Origin: M3007 sp041392625
GTDB lineage: Bacteria > Bacteroidota > Bacteroidia > Chitinophagales > Saprospiraceae
Length of the DNA stretch: 64,000 nt
Assembly: GCA_041392625.1 (NCBI GenBank)
Contig: JAWKLR010000010.1
Coordinates: forward strand, 1-64,000
Reading direction: 5' to 3'
Shown here: positions 43,355-51,554 of the stretch, piece after piece
How positions within the stretch are numbered: position 1 is the stretch's first letter
Layout of the letters: each line of letters opens with the position of its first letter
The notes under the pieces: generated by a model
Told to the model about the DNA's origin: nothing
The model's input: the letters and a program-made list of their open reading frames with translations, nothing else
Database searches by the model: none
Translations under genes and position numbers: made by a program

Positions 43355-44542
43355 ATGAAAGAAGCCGTACAGAAACTCGCAAAGGAATATTTGGAAGAAA
43401 TCATTGCCATGCGCCGGCATTTGCACCAGCACCCCGAACTGTCTTTCCAGGAAGTTGAAACCGGAAAGTATGTTGCTGCCCAACTCAAGGCCATTGGCGT
43501 GGAGTTTACACACGGGATGGCCGGGAACGGACTGGTGGCCCTGGTGAAAGGAAAAAATCCGGATAAAAAGGTGATTGCCCTGCGCGGCGACATGGATGCA
43601 CTTCCCATCACCGAAGCGAATGATGTGCCGTATAAAAGTCAGAACCCGGGCGTTATGCACGCCTGCGGGCACGATGTGCACACGAGCAGTCTGATCGGTT
43701 GTCTGAAAATTCTGCATACCCTCCGTGATTCGTTTGAAGGAACGGTAAAATGCATTTTTCAACCAGGGGAAGAAAAACTTCCCGGGGGCGCCAGCATTAT
43801 GATTGAAGAAGGCGTACTGGAAAATCCGAGTCCGGAATCTATTTTTGGACAGCATGTGCACCCACCCCTGAAAGCGGGAACTGTGGGTTTCAAAGCGGGC
43901 GTATACATGGCCTCTGCCGATGAAATTTATGTAAGCATTAAAGGTCGGGGCGGGCACGGTGCCATGCCGCAGGATTGCATAGACCCGGTAGCCATCAGCG
44001 CTCAGATTATTGTGGCTTTGCAGCAGGTGGTGAGTCGGTATGCACTGCCAACCACCCCCTCTATTCTCACCTTCGGAAAAATCAATTCGACCGGCGGAGC
44101 GACCAACGTCATTCCCAACGAAGTAAAACTGGAAGGTACCTTCCGAACCATGGATGAAACCTGGCGCGACGAAGCCCACAACCGCATGAAGAAAATGGCC
44201 GAAGCCATTGCCAAAAGCATGGGCGGTGCCTGCGAATTTAACATCATAAAAGGCTACCCGGTGTTGCACAACGACGAGGCTCTGACCCCACGCGCCCAAG
44301 CCTGGGCAGAAGAATACCTGGGGGCCGATAAGGTCGTCACCCTTCCCATCCGCATGACCGCCGAAGACTTCGCCTGGTTCTCACAAAAAATGCCCGCCTG
44401 TTTTTACCGACTCGGCACCGGCAATCCCGAACGCGGCATCACCTCCGGCATCCACACCAACACCTTCGACATCGACGAATCCGCCCTCGAAACAGGAATG
44501 GGCCTCATGGCCTGGCTGGCGCTCCGGGAGTTGGGTGCGTAG
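43355..44542 (+). CDS. M20-family amidohydrolase
   Basis: A 395-aa metallo-amidohydrolase of the peptidase M20D group (hippurate, N-acyl-amino-acid or indole-acetyl-amino-acid hydrolases). The start at 43355 gives MKEAVQKLAKEYLEEIIAMR. Motifs are RRHLHQHPELSFQEVETG, ALRGDMDALPI, NPGVMHACGHDVHTSSLIG (metal ligands), FQPGEEKLPGGASIMIEEGV and the late GITSGIHTNTFDIDE. No signal peptide is seen, so it is cytoplasmic. A CATCTTTG box at 43318-43325 may be its -7 element. The natural substrate is unknown. Confidence 0.92.
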   Translation: MKEAVQKLAKEYLEEIIAMRRHLHQHPELSFQEVETGKYVAAQLKAIGVEFTHGMAGNGLVALVKGKNPDKKVIALRGDMDALPITEANDVPYKSQNPGVMHACGHDVHTSSLIGCLKILHTLRDSFEGTVKCIFQPGEEKLPGGASIMIEEGVLENPSPESIFGQHVHPPLKAGTVGFKAGVYMASADEIYVSIKGRGGHGAMPQDCIDPVAISAQIIVALQQVVSRYALPTTPSILTFGKINSTGGATNVIPNEVKLEGTFRTMDETWRDEAHNRMKKMAEAIAKSMGGACEFNIIKGYPVLHNDEALTPRAQAWAEEYLGADKVVTLPIRMTAEDFAWFSQKMPACFYRLGTGNPERGITSGIHTNTFDIDESALETGMGLMAWLALRELGA

Positions 44543-44593
44543 GCAGAATATTTGTAGGGGCAAGGCTTGCCTTTGACCTTAAAACATAAACCA

Positions 44594-45556
44594 ATGAAAA
44601 AATTAATGCCTTGCAAGAATGCGCTTTTTGCGTTTCAATACTTGTCTGTGTTATTTTTTTTAAACCTAATCTGCTCCGGTGTGATTGCACAGAGGCCAAC
44701 AGATACGGGCAGTGCGTTGGTTCCGGCTGATAGTACAATTGTTGTTGAAAAAATTAATACTTATTCGTTTGAGATTAGAGATGTAAGAACGGGAGTGGTA
44801 CATAAAAGTATGTCCTATCCGGATATTCTCCGGGCAAATCCGTTTGTTCAGTTTTTTAATTCGAGGTTAGAAGAAAAGATACAGCCGGAGGTTTCATTTC
44901 CTGATATTTCAACCATTCAAAGAAAAGAATTAGAGGGGTTTTTAAAAAACACACCTGCTCCTTTTTATGAGGAAAACGTATTGGATCGCCTGAACTATGT
45001 GTTTATACCAGAAGGGAAAATCCTACCTTATTCTACCGGTGTGATCATAGAGTATGTTGCACGATTCTATGAAAATCAATCTGATTACGACGACCCCGTC
45101 TTGGTTTCTACGATGTTTCTACGAGTAGATACAAACGAAAATGAACGCCTGGTTTGGTCTGATAACTATTTATATCAAACCTATGATAACTTGCTTAGTC
45201 GGGATGGTAGATTTATTTTATCACAATTAAATTTAGGGGCAGGCGAAGGAGGCGTTCCCGAACAAGTTGGTTTGTTTTTGGTTGATTTAGTGGATGGGAC
45301 CAAAAATGAAATCCTCGCATTTCCTAATAGCAAAACACCGTATGAACAAGCCCGAGCAAGCAGCATAAATGGCCGCTATTTCCTGGAAATTTATGAAAAT
45401 TACGAAGGCTCGATTATTCGACTCATTGTCGATCCATATACCAGAACCTACTATACAGGCAGTTTTGAATGCCCAAATGTTGAAGAATACAGGCAGTGGG
45501 AAGATAATCTTTATAAATCCGTATTTGAAAAGGAGCAGAGTCAAATTGATTTTTAA
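44594..45556 (+). CDS. Secreted protein of unknown function
   Basis: A 320-aa protein starting MKKLMPCKNALFAF with a signal peptide ending near SGVIAQ. I do not recognise the mature part; it is mixed alpha/beta with many acidic and aromatic residues (PFVQFFNSRLEEKIQPEVSF, RFYENQSDYDDPVLV). No motif, repeat or sorting domain is seen. It is more AT-rich than the flanking amidohydrolase and riboflavin synthase genes, as is the next gene, so the pair may have been acquired together. Confidence 0.6.
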   Translation: MKKLMPCKNALFAFQYLSVLFFLNLICSGVIAQRPTDTGSALVPADSTIVVEKINTYSFEIRDVRTGVVHKSMSYPDILRANPFVQFFNSRLEEKIQPEVSFPDISTIQRKELEGFLKNTPAPFYEENVLDRLNYVFIPEGKILPYSTGVIIEYVARFYENQSDYDDPVLVSTMFLRVDTNENERLVWSDNYLYQTYDNLLSRDGRFILSQLNLGAGEGGVPEQVGLFLVDLVDGTKNEILAFPNSKTPYEQARASSINGRYFLEIYENYEGSIIRLIVDPYTRTYYTGSFECPNVEEYRQWEDNLYKSVFEKEQSQIDF

Positions 45557-45644
45557 AAATATGAGAAACATGAGTTTTGAGTAGGGTAAAAGTCCCGTCT
45601 CTTGGGAAGGGATAAATAATAATTTGTCAACATAATTATTTAAG

Positions 45645-46076
45645 ATGTTTAATATAGAAGATTCAATACCAATAAATAAATATGGACAGGGGTTAATCGA
45701 TACTTCTCCTATTTTGAGTCTGTTTAAGCAGCGGAGTGTTGAAGAAAAGAGAATATATCTTGATTTACTCGCATCTCTTATTCAACAGTCTAAGCCAAAC
45801 CAAAATGATATTGAGCCTGCGATAGATGCAAGCCAATTAAAAGTGACTTATACCCCATGTGTTTTATTAAGAAAGGGGGTGGAGAACTATAGATTAAGTA
45901 AAATAATTGCGTTACCTGAATATGAGTTGGAAAAGGTTCTGATTTTGTTTTTGAGCTTGTTCAAAAGAGCATATCAGAGAAGGTTTATTGCGGAGAAAAA
46001 CCACCCCAATAAATGGTGGTATTGGGACTTATCCGATGAAGATAATATGCTGGCGGTAGAGAATATGATCAGATAA
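45645..46076 (+). CDS. Small cytoplasmic protein, possibly DUF5958 family
   Basis: A 143-aa protein beginning MFNIEDSIPINKYGQGLIDT. An INKYGQG start, a helical middle (EEKRIYLDLLASLIQQS), and the end NHPNKWWYWDLSDEDNM resemble DUF5958, a family of unknown role found in Bacteroidota. The assignment is from pattern memory only. It is AT-rich like the preceding gene (88 bp upstream). The 346-bp stretch to ribE has no gene and ends in repeats. Confidence 0.55.
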   Translation: MFNIEDSIPINKYGQGLIDTSPILSLFKQRSVEEKRIYLDLLASLIQQSKPNQNDIEPAIDASQLKVTYTPCVLLRKGVENYRLSKIIALPEYELEKVLILFLSLFKRAYQRRFIAEKNHPNKWWYWDLSDEDNMLAVENMIR

Positions 46077-46324
46077 ACAATGCGATTTTCTTGCATTCAA
46101 TTCTCAAATCATGGCTTCTCTCAAAAGAAGCATAAGTTAGTAAACGTCAAAAATAAAGGCATAACGTGTAAATTGGGTGTAGCCCCTAAGGCACTGCTCC
46201 CGATTTCAAAAATGGATTGGTTTGGGGCATTTTTAGTCCAGGTTTTCATTTGTTGTTCCCCGCGAACCTCCACTCCGTTTTTATGTTTTAACCATAGAAA
46301 AAAACTCATTGATGTTTTTTAAAC

Positions 46325-46420
46325 CACCCCAATAAACAAAGCCTCGCAGAGGCGAACTAAACGAATAAACAACATCAACAAATCAACCAAGCCCGAAGGG
46401 CACATCAACAAATCATCAAA
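46325..46420. repeat. Mosaic intergenic repeats abutting ribE
   Basis: AATAAACAAAGCCTCGCAGAGG then CAACCAAGCCCGAAGGGCAC with CATCAACAAATCATC spacers. The last unit ends two bases before the ribE start codon, so it forms the leader of the gene. The gap 46077-46324 before it has no gene. Confidence 0.7.
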
Positions 46421-46422
46421 AA

Positions 46423-47022
46423 ATGTTTACTGGAATCATAGAAGCCCTCGGAACGGTAAAGGCTATTCAGAAAGATCAGGGGAATGTGCATGTTACCTGC
46501 GCTTCTACAATAAGTGATGAATTGAAAATTGACCAGAGCGTTAGTCACAACGGAGTGTGCCTGACGGTGGTGGCCCTGGAGCCCGGATGCCATACGGTTA
46601 CGGCGATAGAAGAAACCTTGCGCAAAACGAATTTGGGCGACTGGAACCTTGGTGATCGCATCAACCTCGAGCGCTGCATGCAGCTGGGTGGGCGACTGGA
46701 TGGCCACATGGTGCAAGGGCACGTGGATGCAACAGGCCTGTGTACAGATGTGGAGGAAACCAATGGGTCCTGGCGGTACACATTTCAGATCAGTCCGGAG
46801 TACCGGAAACTGTTGGTGGATAAGGGTTCTGTGACCGTCAACGGAGTGAGCCTGACGGTAGTGGATCCCGGACCAAACTCATTTTCAGTAGCCATTATTC
46901 CCTACACCTGGGAGCATACCAATTTTCACAAAATCGAAAAAGGGCATCGGGTAAACCTGGAGTTTGATGTAATTGGGAAATACATCGCCCAGCACATTCA
47001 GGCCTATCAGGTGGGGCACTAA
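46423..47022 (+). CDS. ribE: Riboflavin synthase alpha subunit
   Basis: Converts two 6,7-dimethyl-8-ribityllumazine into riboflavin plus the pyrimidine precursor. The 199-aa protein has two lumazine-binding barrels: MFTGIIEALGTVKAIQ and SHNGVCLTVVALEPG in the first, DGHMVQGHVDATG and VNGVSLTVVDPG in the second. Length is normal. No other rib gene is adjacent and no FMN riboswitch is seen; the leader is a copy of the mosaic repeat. It converges on the LOG-family gene across a short palindromic element. Confidence 0.95.
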   Translation: MFTGIIEALGTVKAIQKDQGNVHVTCASTISDELKIDQSVSHNGVCLTVVALEPGCHTVTAIEETLRKTNLGDWNLGDRINLERCMQLGGRLDGHMVQGHVDATGLCTDVEETNGSWRYTFQISPEYRKLLVDKGSVTVNGVSLTVVDPGPNSFSVAIIPYTWEHTNFHKIEKGHRVNLEFDVIGKYIAQHIQAYQVGH

Positions 47023-47024
47023 GC

Positions 47025-47072
47025 GGATGTCTAAATTTCGGCTTCACCCCAAAATGGAATTTTAGACATACA
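47025..47072. repeat. Mini palindromic element, type-1 termini
   Basis: GGATGTCTAAATTTCG at the left and TGGAATTTTAGACATAC at the right are inverse copies of the type-1 arm, with almost all of the core deleted. It fills the 50-bp gap between two convergent genes. Confidence 0.65.
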
Positions 47073-47825
47073 CTAAGCGCGCTCCAACAACCACCAGCTG
47101 GGTCGCGGTCTTTTTACAATGGTATAATTCTCGGTAATGTATTTGCGAATATGGTTTGCGGCTTCATCGGCATCATCGGTAAATAGGAGCAGGTCCATAT
47201 CTTCCGGCGAAATGGTGCCTTCGTTTGCCATGTGCTCGATGTGTTTTTTCAGGGGCTCAAAAAACTCGGTTCCCATGATCACTACAGGAAAATTCTGGAT
47301 TTTTTTGGTTTGAATCAGGGTGAGGGTTTCGAAGAGTTCATCCAGGGTGCCAAAGCCTCCGGGCAGAATTACAAAAGCATAGGAATATTTTACCAACAAG
47401 ACCTTTCGAACAAAAAAATACCGGATGGTAACGTACTTGTCGAGGTAGGGATTGGCCGTCTGTTCAAAGGGGAGTTCGATGTTGCAGCCGACCGATTTTC
47501 CACCCGCTTCGCGGGCACCCCGATTGGCCGCTTCCATGACGCCAGGGCCACCACCAGTCATGATAGCCAATCCCAATTCAGATGCAATTTTATGGGAAAC
47601 CGCCCGGGCCATTTCGTAATACCGATGCCCCTCTTTAAACCGCGCTGAACCAAATACCGTAATGCAGGGACCAATAAAATGAAGTCCCCGAAACCCACGC
47701 AAAAACTCGAAGAAAACCCGAAAGGCCAGGCCCAATTCAAACTGGCGACTTCGCGGCCCTTCCAGCCAAACCGATTCATTTTTGTTGATAATTGGTTTTT
47801 TCTTTGGTGGTGTTGATGTCGACAT
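47073..47825 (-). CDS. LOG-family protein (nucleotide phosphoribohydrolase-like)
   Basis: A 250-aa Rossmann-like protein of the LONELY GUY/TIGR00730 family. Members hydrolyse nucleoside 5'-monophosphates to base and ribose 5-phosphate, including cytokinin precursors. Signatures are ITVFGSARFKEGH, IMTGGGPGVMEAANRGAREA and VILPGGFGTLDELFETLTL (PGGxGTxxE). The N-terminal ~50 residues form a basic and aromatic extension beyond the minimal fold, as in long bacterial versions. Confidence 0.9.
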   Translation of the reverse strand: MSTSTPPKKKPIINKNESVWLEGPRSRQFELGLAFRVFFEFLRGFRGLHFIGPCITVFGSARFKEGHRYYEMARAVSHKIASELGLAIMTGGGPGVMEAANRGAREAGGKSVGCNIELPFEQTANPYLDKYVTIRYFFVRKVLLVKYSYAFVILPGGFGTLDELFETLTLIQTKKIQNFPVVIMGTEFFEPLKKHIEHMANEGTISPEDMDLLLFTDDADEAANHIRKYITENYTIVKRPRPSWWLLERA

Positions 47826-47839
47826 CGAATGCTTTTTTA

Positions 47840-47998
47840 GAGCCTGTTTGGGATTTTATGTTTGGGCTGCAAACGGCAAATTTTGTTTTACTTTTCGTTA
47901 AAATTTTCGCCGTAGAATCCGACTACGACTGCAACTTTTGCCTCAATTAAAACAAAATTTGCTCGGTTTTACCTCAAACCCAAATCCCAAACAGGCTC
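47840..47998. repeat. 159-bp palindromic element, type-2 termini
   Basis: Arms GAGCCTGTTTGGGATTT and AAATCCCAAACAGGCTC are perfect inverses. The core (CGGCAAATTTTGTTTTAC, CGTTAAAATTTTCGCCGTAG, AAAACAAAATTTGCTCGG) matches the element at 2073-2227 although the arms differ. It lies in the gap between divergent genes. Confidence 0.75.
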
Positions 47999-48034
47999 TT
48001 AATTATAAAATTTAATAAACCCGATTCAAGCCCG

Positions 48035-48270
48035 GGCCAACAAATAAACACAAAAATCCAGAAAAATGCCTAGTCCCGCCAAGGGCGATAGCGTGAGCGA
48101 TTTGTAGGGGCAAGGCTTGCCCTTGCCCTACTCCCTTACCCCTGCCCTTGCCCTACTCCCGAAACCATCAACAAATCAACCAAGCCCGCAGGGCGCATCA
48201 ACAAATCATCAATTTTTCATAAACAAATAAACAGAGCCTCGCAGAGGCGGATTAAACGCATAAACAATAC
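48035..48270. repeat. Mosaic intergenic repeats upstream of obg
   Basis: CCTAGTCCCGCCAAGGGCGA, GTAGGGGCAAGGCTTGCCC with repeats of CCCTTGCCCTACTCCC, AACCAAGCCCGCAGGGCGC and AAACAGAGCCTCGCAGAGGC units. With the palindromic element at 47840-47998 it fills most of the 518-bp gap; no gene is seen. Confidence 0.7.
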
Positions 48271-48288
48271 CTGACGACTAATATTATC

Positions 48289-48296
48289 TATCTTTG
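48289..48296 (+). promoter_or_regulatory. Probable -7 element of the obg promoter
   Basis: TATCTTTG at 48289-48296, 48 bp before the obg start. A TTG at the expected -33 spacing is missing, so the call rests on the -7 box alone. Confidence 0.5.
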
Positions 48297-48343
48297 CACA
48301 AAATATCAGGTGGCCGCATGAGCGGGCCACAAATTCGAGAAGT

Positions 48344-49339
48344 ATGGCCGAGCAAAATTTTGTTGATTATGTGAAAATCCTGTTCCGTTCCGGGAATGGG
48401 GGAGGAGGAAGTACGCATTTCCACCGCGATGTGATGACCTACAAGGGTGGTCCGGATGGTGGTAATGGAGGTCGGGGTGGCCACATCATTCTAGTGGCTG
48501 AGCCGCAGGAGTGGACCTTGCTCGATTTGAAATTTACCAAACACTTGTTTGCCGAAAATGGAGGCAACGGAACCGGTGGGATGAAAACGGGTTCCGATGG
48601 AAAGGATGTTATCGTAAAAGTGCCACTCGGTACGGTTGCAAAGGATGCCGAAACAGGAGAAGTGCTTTTGGAAATTACGGAGCCGGACGACCGGAAAGTG
48701 CTCCTGGAAGGTGGGCGAGGTGGTAAAGGAAACGCCTTTTTTAAATCTTCCACCATGCAGACCCCCAAGTTTTCACAACCGGGCGAAGAAGGCGTTGAAC
48801 GTTGGATAGTCCTGGAATTGAAGGTATTGGCCGACGTAGGTTTGGTGGGTTTCCCCAATGCCGGAAAAAGCACGCTGTTGAGTGTGGTGACGGCTGCCAA
48901 GCCCAAAATTGGCGCCTATCCGTTTACAACCCTGGTTCCGCAGCTGGGTATTGTCGAAGCGCGGCCTGGTCGAACCTTCATCATGGCTGATATTCCGGGT
49001 ATCATCGAAGGGGCGCATGAAGGGAAAGGATTGGGACACCGGTTTTTGCGGCATATCGAGCGAAACAGTTTGCTCCTGTTTATGATTCCTGCCGATACGG
49101 AGCGCTCGCTGTTGGAGGAATACGAAATCCTCAGCAATGAGTTGGAGGAGTTCAACCCGGAACTGATGGACAAAACCCGGATTTTAGCCATTACAAAAAG
49201 CGACTTGATTGACGACGAACTCGAAAAAATGCTTCGGGATACCCTGCCTGCAGATCTTGAACCCATTTTTATTTCTTCGGTCGCTCAGAAAAACATCCAG
49301 CAACTCAAAGACTTGATCTGGAAGCGCCTCAATCAGTAG
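48344..49339 (+). CDS. obg: GTPase Obg
   Basis: Essential GTPase linked to 50S ribosome assembly and stress control. The 331-aa protein has the glycine-rich Obg fold (1-158; GNGGGGSTHFHRDVMTYKGG), then the G domain: G1 GFPNAGKST, switch I YPFTTL, G3 DIPGIIEGAHEGKGLG, G4 TKSD and G5 SSVAQ. It ends soon after the G domain, so the C-terminal OCT domain of many Obg proteins is absent, as usual in this phylum. Confidence 0.95.
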   Translation: MAEQNFVDYVKILFRSGNGGGGSTHFHRDVMTYKGGPDGGNGGRGGHIILVAEPQEWTLLDLKFTKHLFAENGGNGTGGMKTGSDGKDVIVKVPLGTVAKDAETGEVLLEITEPDDRKVLLEGGRGGKGNAFFKSSTMQTPKFSQPGEEGVERWIVLELKVLADVGLVGFPNAGKSTLLSVVTAAKPKIGAYPFTTLVPQLGIVEARPGRTFIMADIPGIIEGAHEGKGLGHRFLRHIERNSLLLFMIPADTERSLLEEYEILSNELEEFNPELMDKTRILAITKSDLIDDELEKMLRDTLPADLEPIFISSVAQKNIQQLKDLIWKRLNQ

Positions 49340-49361
49340 CCATTTTTCAGCCTGTATAAAA

Positions 49362-49392
49362 TGAAAAAGCCATTCTGACGAATCAGAATGGC
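49362..49392 (-). terminator. Terminator, probably bidirectional
   Basis: Perfect 10-bp stem GCCATTCTGA / TCAGAATGGC with loop CGAA. Read on the minus strand it runs into TTTTTC, suited to end the gene at 49437-49673; it also lies 30 bp past the obg stop. Confidence 0.7.
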
Positions 49393-49436
49393 CTTAAGTA
49401 GTAGTAGTTGGGTTAGAGAAGACAAGTCCTGGTTAG

Positions 49437-49673
49437 TTAGACTTGCGCTTCTAAAGCCGTTTTTGTGCTGTATTGTAGGATATTGTGGAGTACGTTACTG
49501 GAAGGGTTAAATTGCACCTTCGGTAGATGAACTTTGGTTGTACGAATTTCCTCATACTGGGCTTTCACATCCGGATGTTCATCAATAAGATGGGCTACAT
49601 CCAGGGCCATGTCAGCCGAAAGTTCATGATACGTGAATTGTATCAGCAGATCATATATGTAATCTTTTTCCAT
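49437..49673 (-). CDS. Small acidic protein of unknown function
   Basis: A 78-aa protein beginning MEKDYIYDLLIQFTYHELSA. The start at 49673 is chosen because the 21 codons before it are hydrophobic and unlike the rest. The helix HELSADMALDVAHLIDEHPD recalls the N-terminus of small anti-sigma-like Bacteroidota proteins (a head helix before a membrane segment), but no zinc ligands or membrane helix are present. The role is unknown. Confidence 0.5.
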   Translation of the reverse strand: MEKDYIYDLLIQFTYHELSADMALDVAHLIDEHPDVKAQYEEIRTTKVHLPKVQFNPSSNVLHNILQYSTKTALEAQV

Positions 49674-49780
49674 AGGCGGGTTTAAGAAGAAATACTGTGT
49701 GTGTAAAATCGGAATAAAAACTATTTGGGGCCGCATATTATTGCGTGAGTAGTCTTAAATTTTGGTAAATGTTTCAAACT

Positions 49781-50713
49781 TTAACATTTTACAAAATACC
49801 ATGAAAGCAAGCCTGCTGTTGCTATTCCCAGGGCATTGCAGGTTCCGTGTACTGCTCGCATAAATGGAATATGCAGCCAGTCGATTGGGTAAATGGGCCG
49901 AATAGCGTACAAAATGGCAAGAGTCATACCCACAACCAGGCTTATTGCGGTAAGGTAGCGCAACATACGAACCGGCTGCGATGCACTCCTGGAAATGCGG
50001 ATGTACAAGCGTGCCGTAAGCATACCCGAAAGGCCAACCAGAACTGCTGAAATACTCTCTAAAAGGTACTGTCCCCAGACCTGCGAGGCCGTGATGCCAA
50101 GCGCAGTCAGAGGAACACTTACGATGGCTAGCCACATACTAATCTGCGCGATTCTGGATTTCGGGGCTTCCCGTGCGGCCCAGACGATCAGGCTGAGAAA
50201 GAACAATCCGGCATAATGAAAATGTACTGCTGTGAGCAACACGATATCTGGCGAAAAGCCAAGGGGTTGCAGGGCCAGGCGATCGGCTACTGCCCAAAAG
50301 CCTGCGGTAGCAAAGAGTAGGCGCCCGGCGAGCAGGGTCCAGTCGCCCAAATTGGGAATGTCCTCGTTTTTGGTCGGAAGACTTAAAATAAAAAATGCGA
50401 GCCCGACAAACAGCCAGGGAAGTGCCAACACACCGGCCAGGGTAGAAGGGGGCAGCAAAAAGGCAAGCCAAAATAGCGTACCTGAAATGCTTGCGATTGG
50501 ATCCCAATACCGGGGCAGGGTAGTTTCTTTTTTTTCCAGACTAAAATAAATCGGGAGTAAAATCAGGACAGCAAACAACAGAATGCTGGCGGCCCAACTG
50601 CTGTGGAGCAGGGCAGGGGGCGTTTGGAAAAACCAGATGCCAAGTAGAAGGCCTCCCCAGGCAAGTTGGAAGCGGAGCGGATTAGGCGGGGACGGTGTTT
50701 TGCTGGGCCACAT
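49781..50713 (-). CDS. YndJ-like multispanning membrane protein
   Basis: A 310-aa integral membrane protein with about nine to ten helices. The segment SPDIVLLTAVHFHYAGLFFL with its His residues and the later CNALGIATAGLLSW match the YndJ-type family, whose function is unknown. It overlaps the upstream DUF1990 gene by 32 bp, so they form an operon with coupled translation. Confidence 0.75.
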   Translation of the reverse strand: MWPSKTPSPPNPLRFQLAWGGLLLGIWFFQTPPALLHSSWAASILLFAVLILLPIYFSLEKKETTLPRYWDPIASISGTLFWLAFLLPPSTLAGVLALPWLFVGLAFFILSLPTKNEDIPNLGDWTLLAGRLLFATAGFWAVADRLALQPLGFSPDIVLLTAVHFHYAGLFFLSLIVWAAREAPKSRIAQISMWLAIVSVPLTALGITASQVWGQYLLESISAVLVGLSGMLTARLYIRISRSASQPVRMLRYLTAISLVVGMTLAILYAIRPIYPIDWLHIPFMRAVHGTCNALGIATAGLLSWYFVKC

Positions 50714-51272
50714 AGTGTTTCATTTGTTTGGCTGAATCCCGTCTGAAACGGGCTTGTAAATAGCGCATTATAGGGTAGGCGAGGCGAGCCATCCAGAACC
50801 GCGGCTGTGAGAACGCCCGGATTTCATACCAGACGCTGCCATCGGGTTTTTGAAATACCCGAAACAACTCTTCGCCTGCTTCGACATGGCCTGGCAGGGT
50901 TCCGTATGCAAATCCGAAGGAATCGGGCTCGTCGATGGTGTACACGATCTGACAGGTATTGCGCCACCACAATCCGCCAAAACGCGCGAACATGATCACG
51001 CTTTGTCCGGTCTCAATGGGCGTGTTGCCTGGCCAGATTTGAGTCCACGCTTCCGGAAACATCTTCCACTGGCGGATGGCGTTTTTAGCCTGCTCCCAAT
51101 CGGCCGCACCCGCACCGATCTGCGCCTGGTGCATATCCTGATCGAACCCCGGAATTGCCTGTTCTGATTGGGTACACAGGCGGTGGGAGTAATTGAGCGG
51201 CATCGCCTGTTGCTCCATCAGAAATTGTTTCGCAACAGACGGCTCAGGTAATTGGATAAACGCTCTTTTCAT
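50682..51272 (-). CDS. DUF1990-family protein
   Basis: A 196-aa soluble protein. Hallmarks of DUF1990 are DSFGFAYGTLPGHVEAGEEL and FSQPRFWMARLAYPIMRYLQ, with the middle VIMFARFGGLWWRNTCQIVY. The fold is related to START/polyketide-cyclase pockets, so it may bind a small ligand. It is the first gene of a pair with the YndJ-like gene, which it overlaps by 32 bp. Confidence 0.8.
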   Translation of the reverse strand: MKRAFIQLPEPSVAKQFLMEQQAMPLNYSHRLCTQSEQAIPGFDQDMHQAQIGAGAADWEQAKNAIRQWKMFPEAWTQIWPGNTPIETGQSVIMFARFGGLWWRNTCQIVYTIDEPDSFGFAYGTLPGHVEAGEELFRVFQKPDGSVWYEIRAFSQPRFWMARLAYPIMRYLQARFRRDSAKQMKHYVAQQNTVPA

Positions 51273-51456
51273 AATTTTCAGTAATTATTGAAAATTGAAC
51301 ATTGGGAATGGGAAATGGTTTTTGAAGTTGCAGTCTTTTTGCGTTTTACAGCGTGCGAGGAGTGCTCGGCAAAAAGTAAAAGCCAACGCTGGGAGCATGT
51401 AGTTGTCCAGCGATAAGTGCTAGGCAGTTGCATTTTTATTTTTTGAATCCAGGCTT

Positions 51457-51464
51457 TATCTTTG
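51457..51464 (+). promoter_or_regulatory. Candidate -7 element for the caspase operon
   Basis: TATCTTTG 90 bp before the first gene of the operon. TTG triplets upstream are at 11 and 26 nt, not the preferred 19-21, so the promoter is only probable. The gap 51273-51554 has no gene. Confidence 0.4.
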
Positions 51465-51554
51465 GAACTGGGGATTTCAAACTTGCCGTAGCTTAAAAAT
51501 TGAAATCTAGTTTTGCGCTATCCGGACGCACTCCATAAATCCAAATTGACAGAC

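Noticed and set aside
46077..46422. FMN riboswitch in front of ribE
   Set aside because: The leader consists of mosaic repeats; none of the conserved FMN-aptamer sequence blocks is recognisable.
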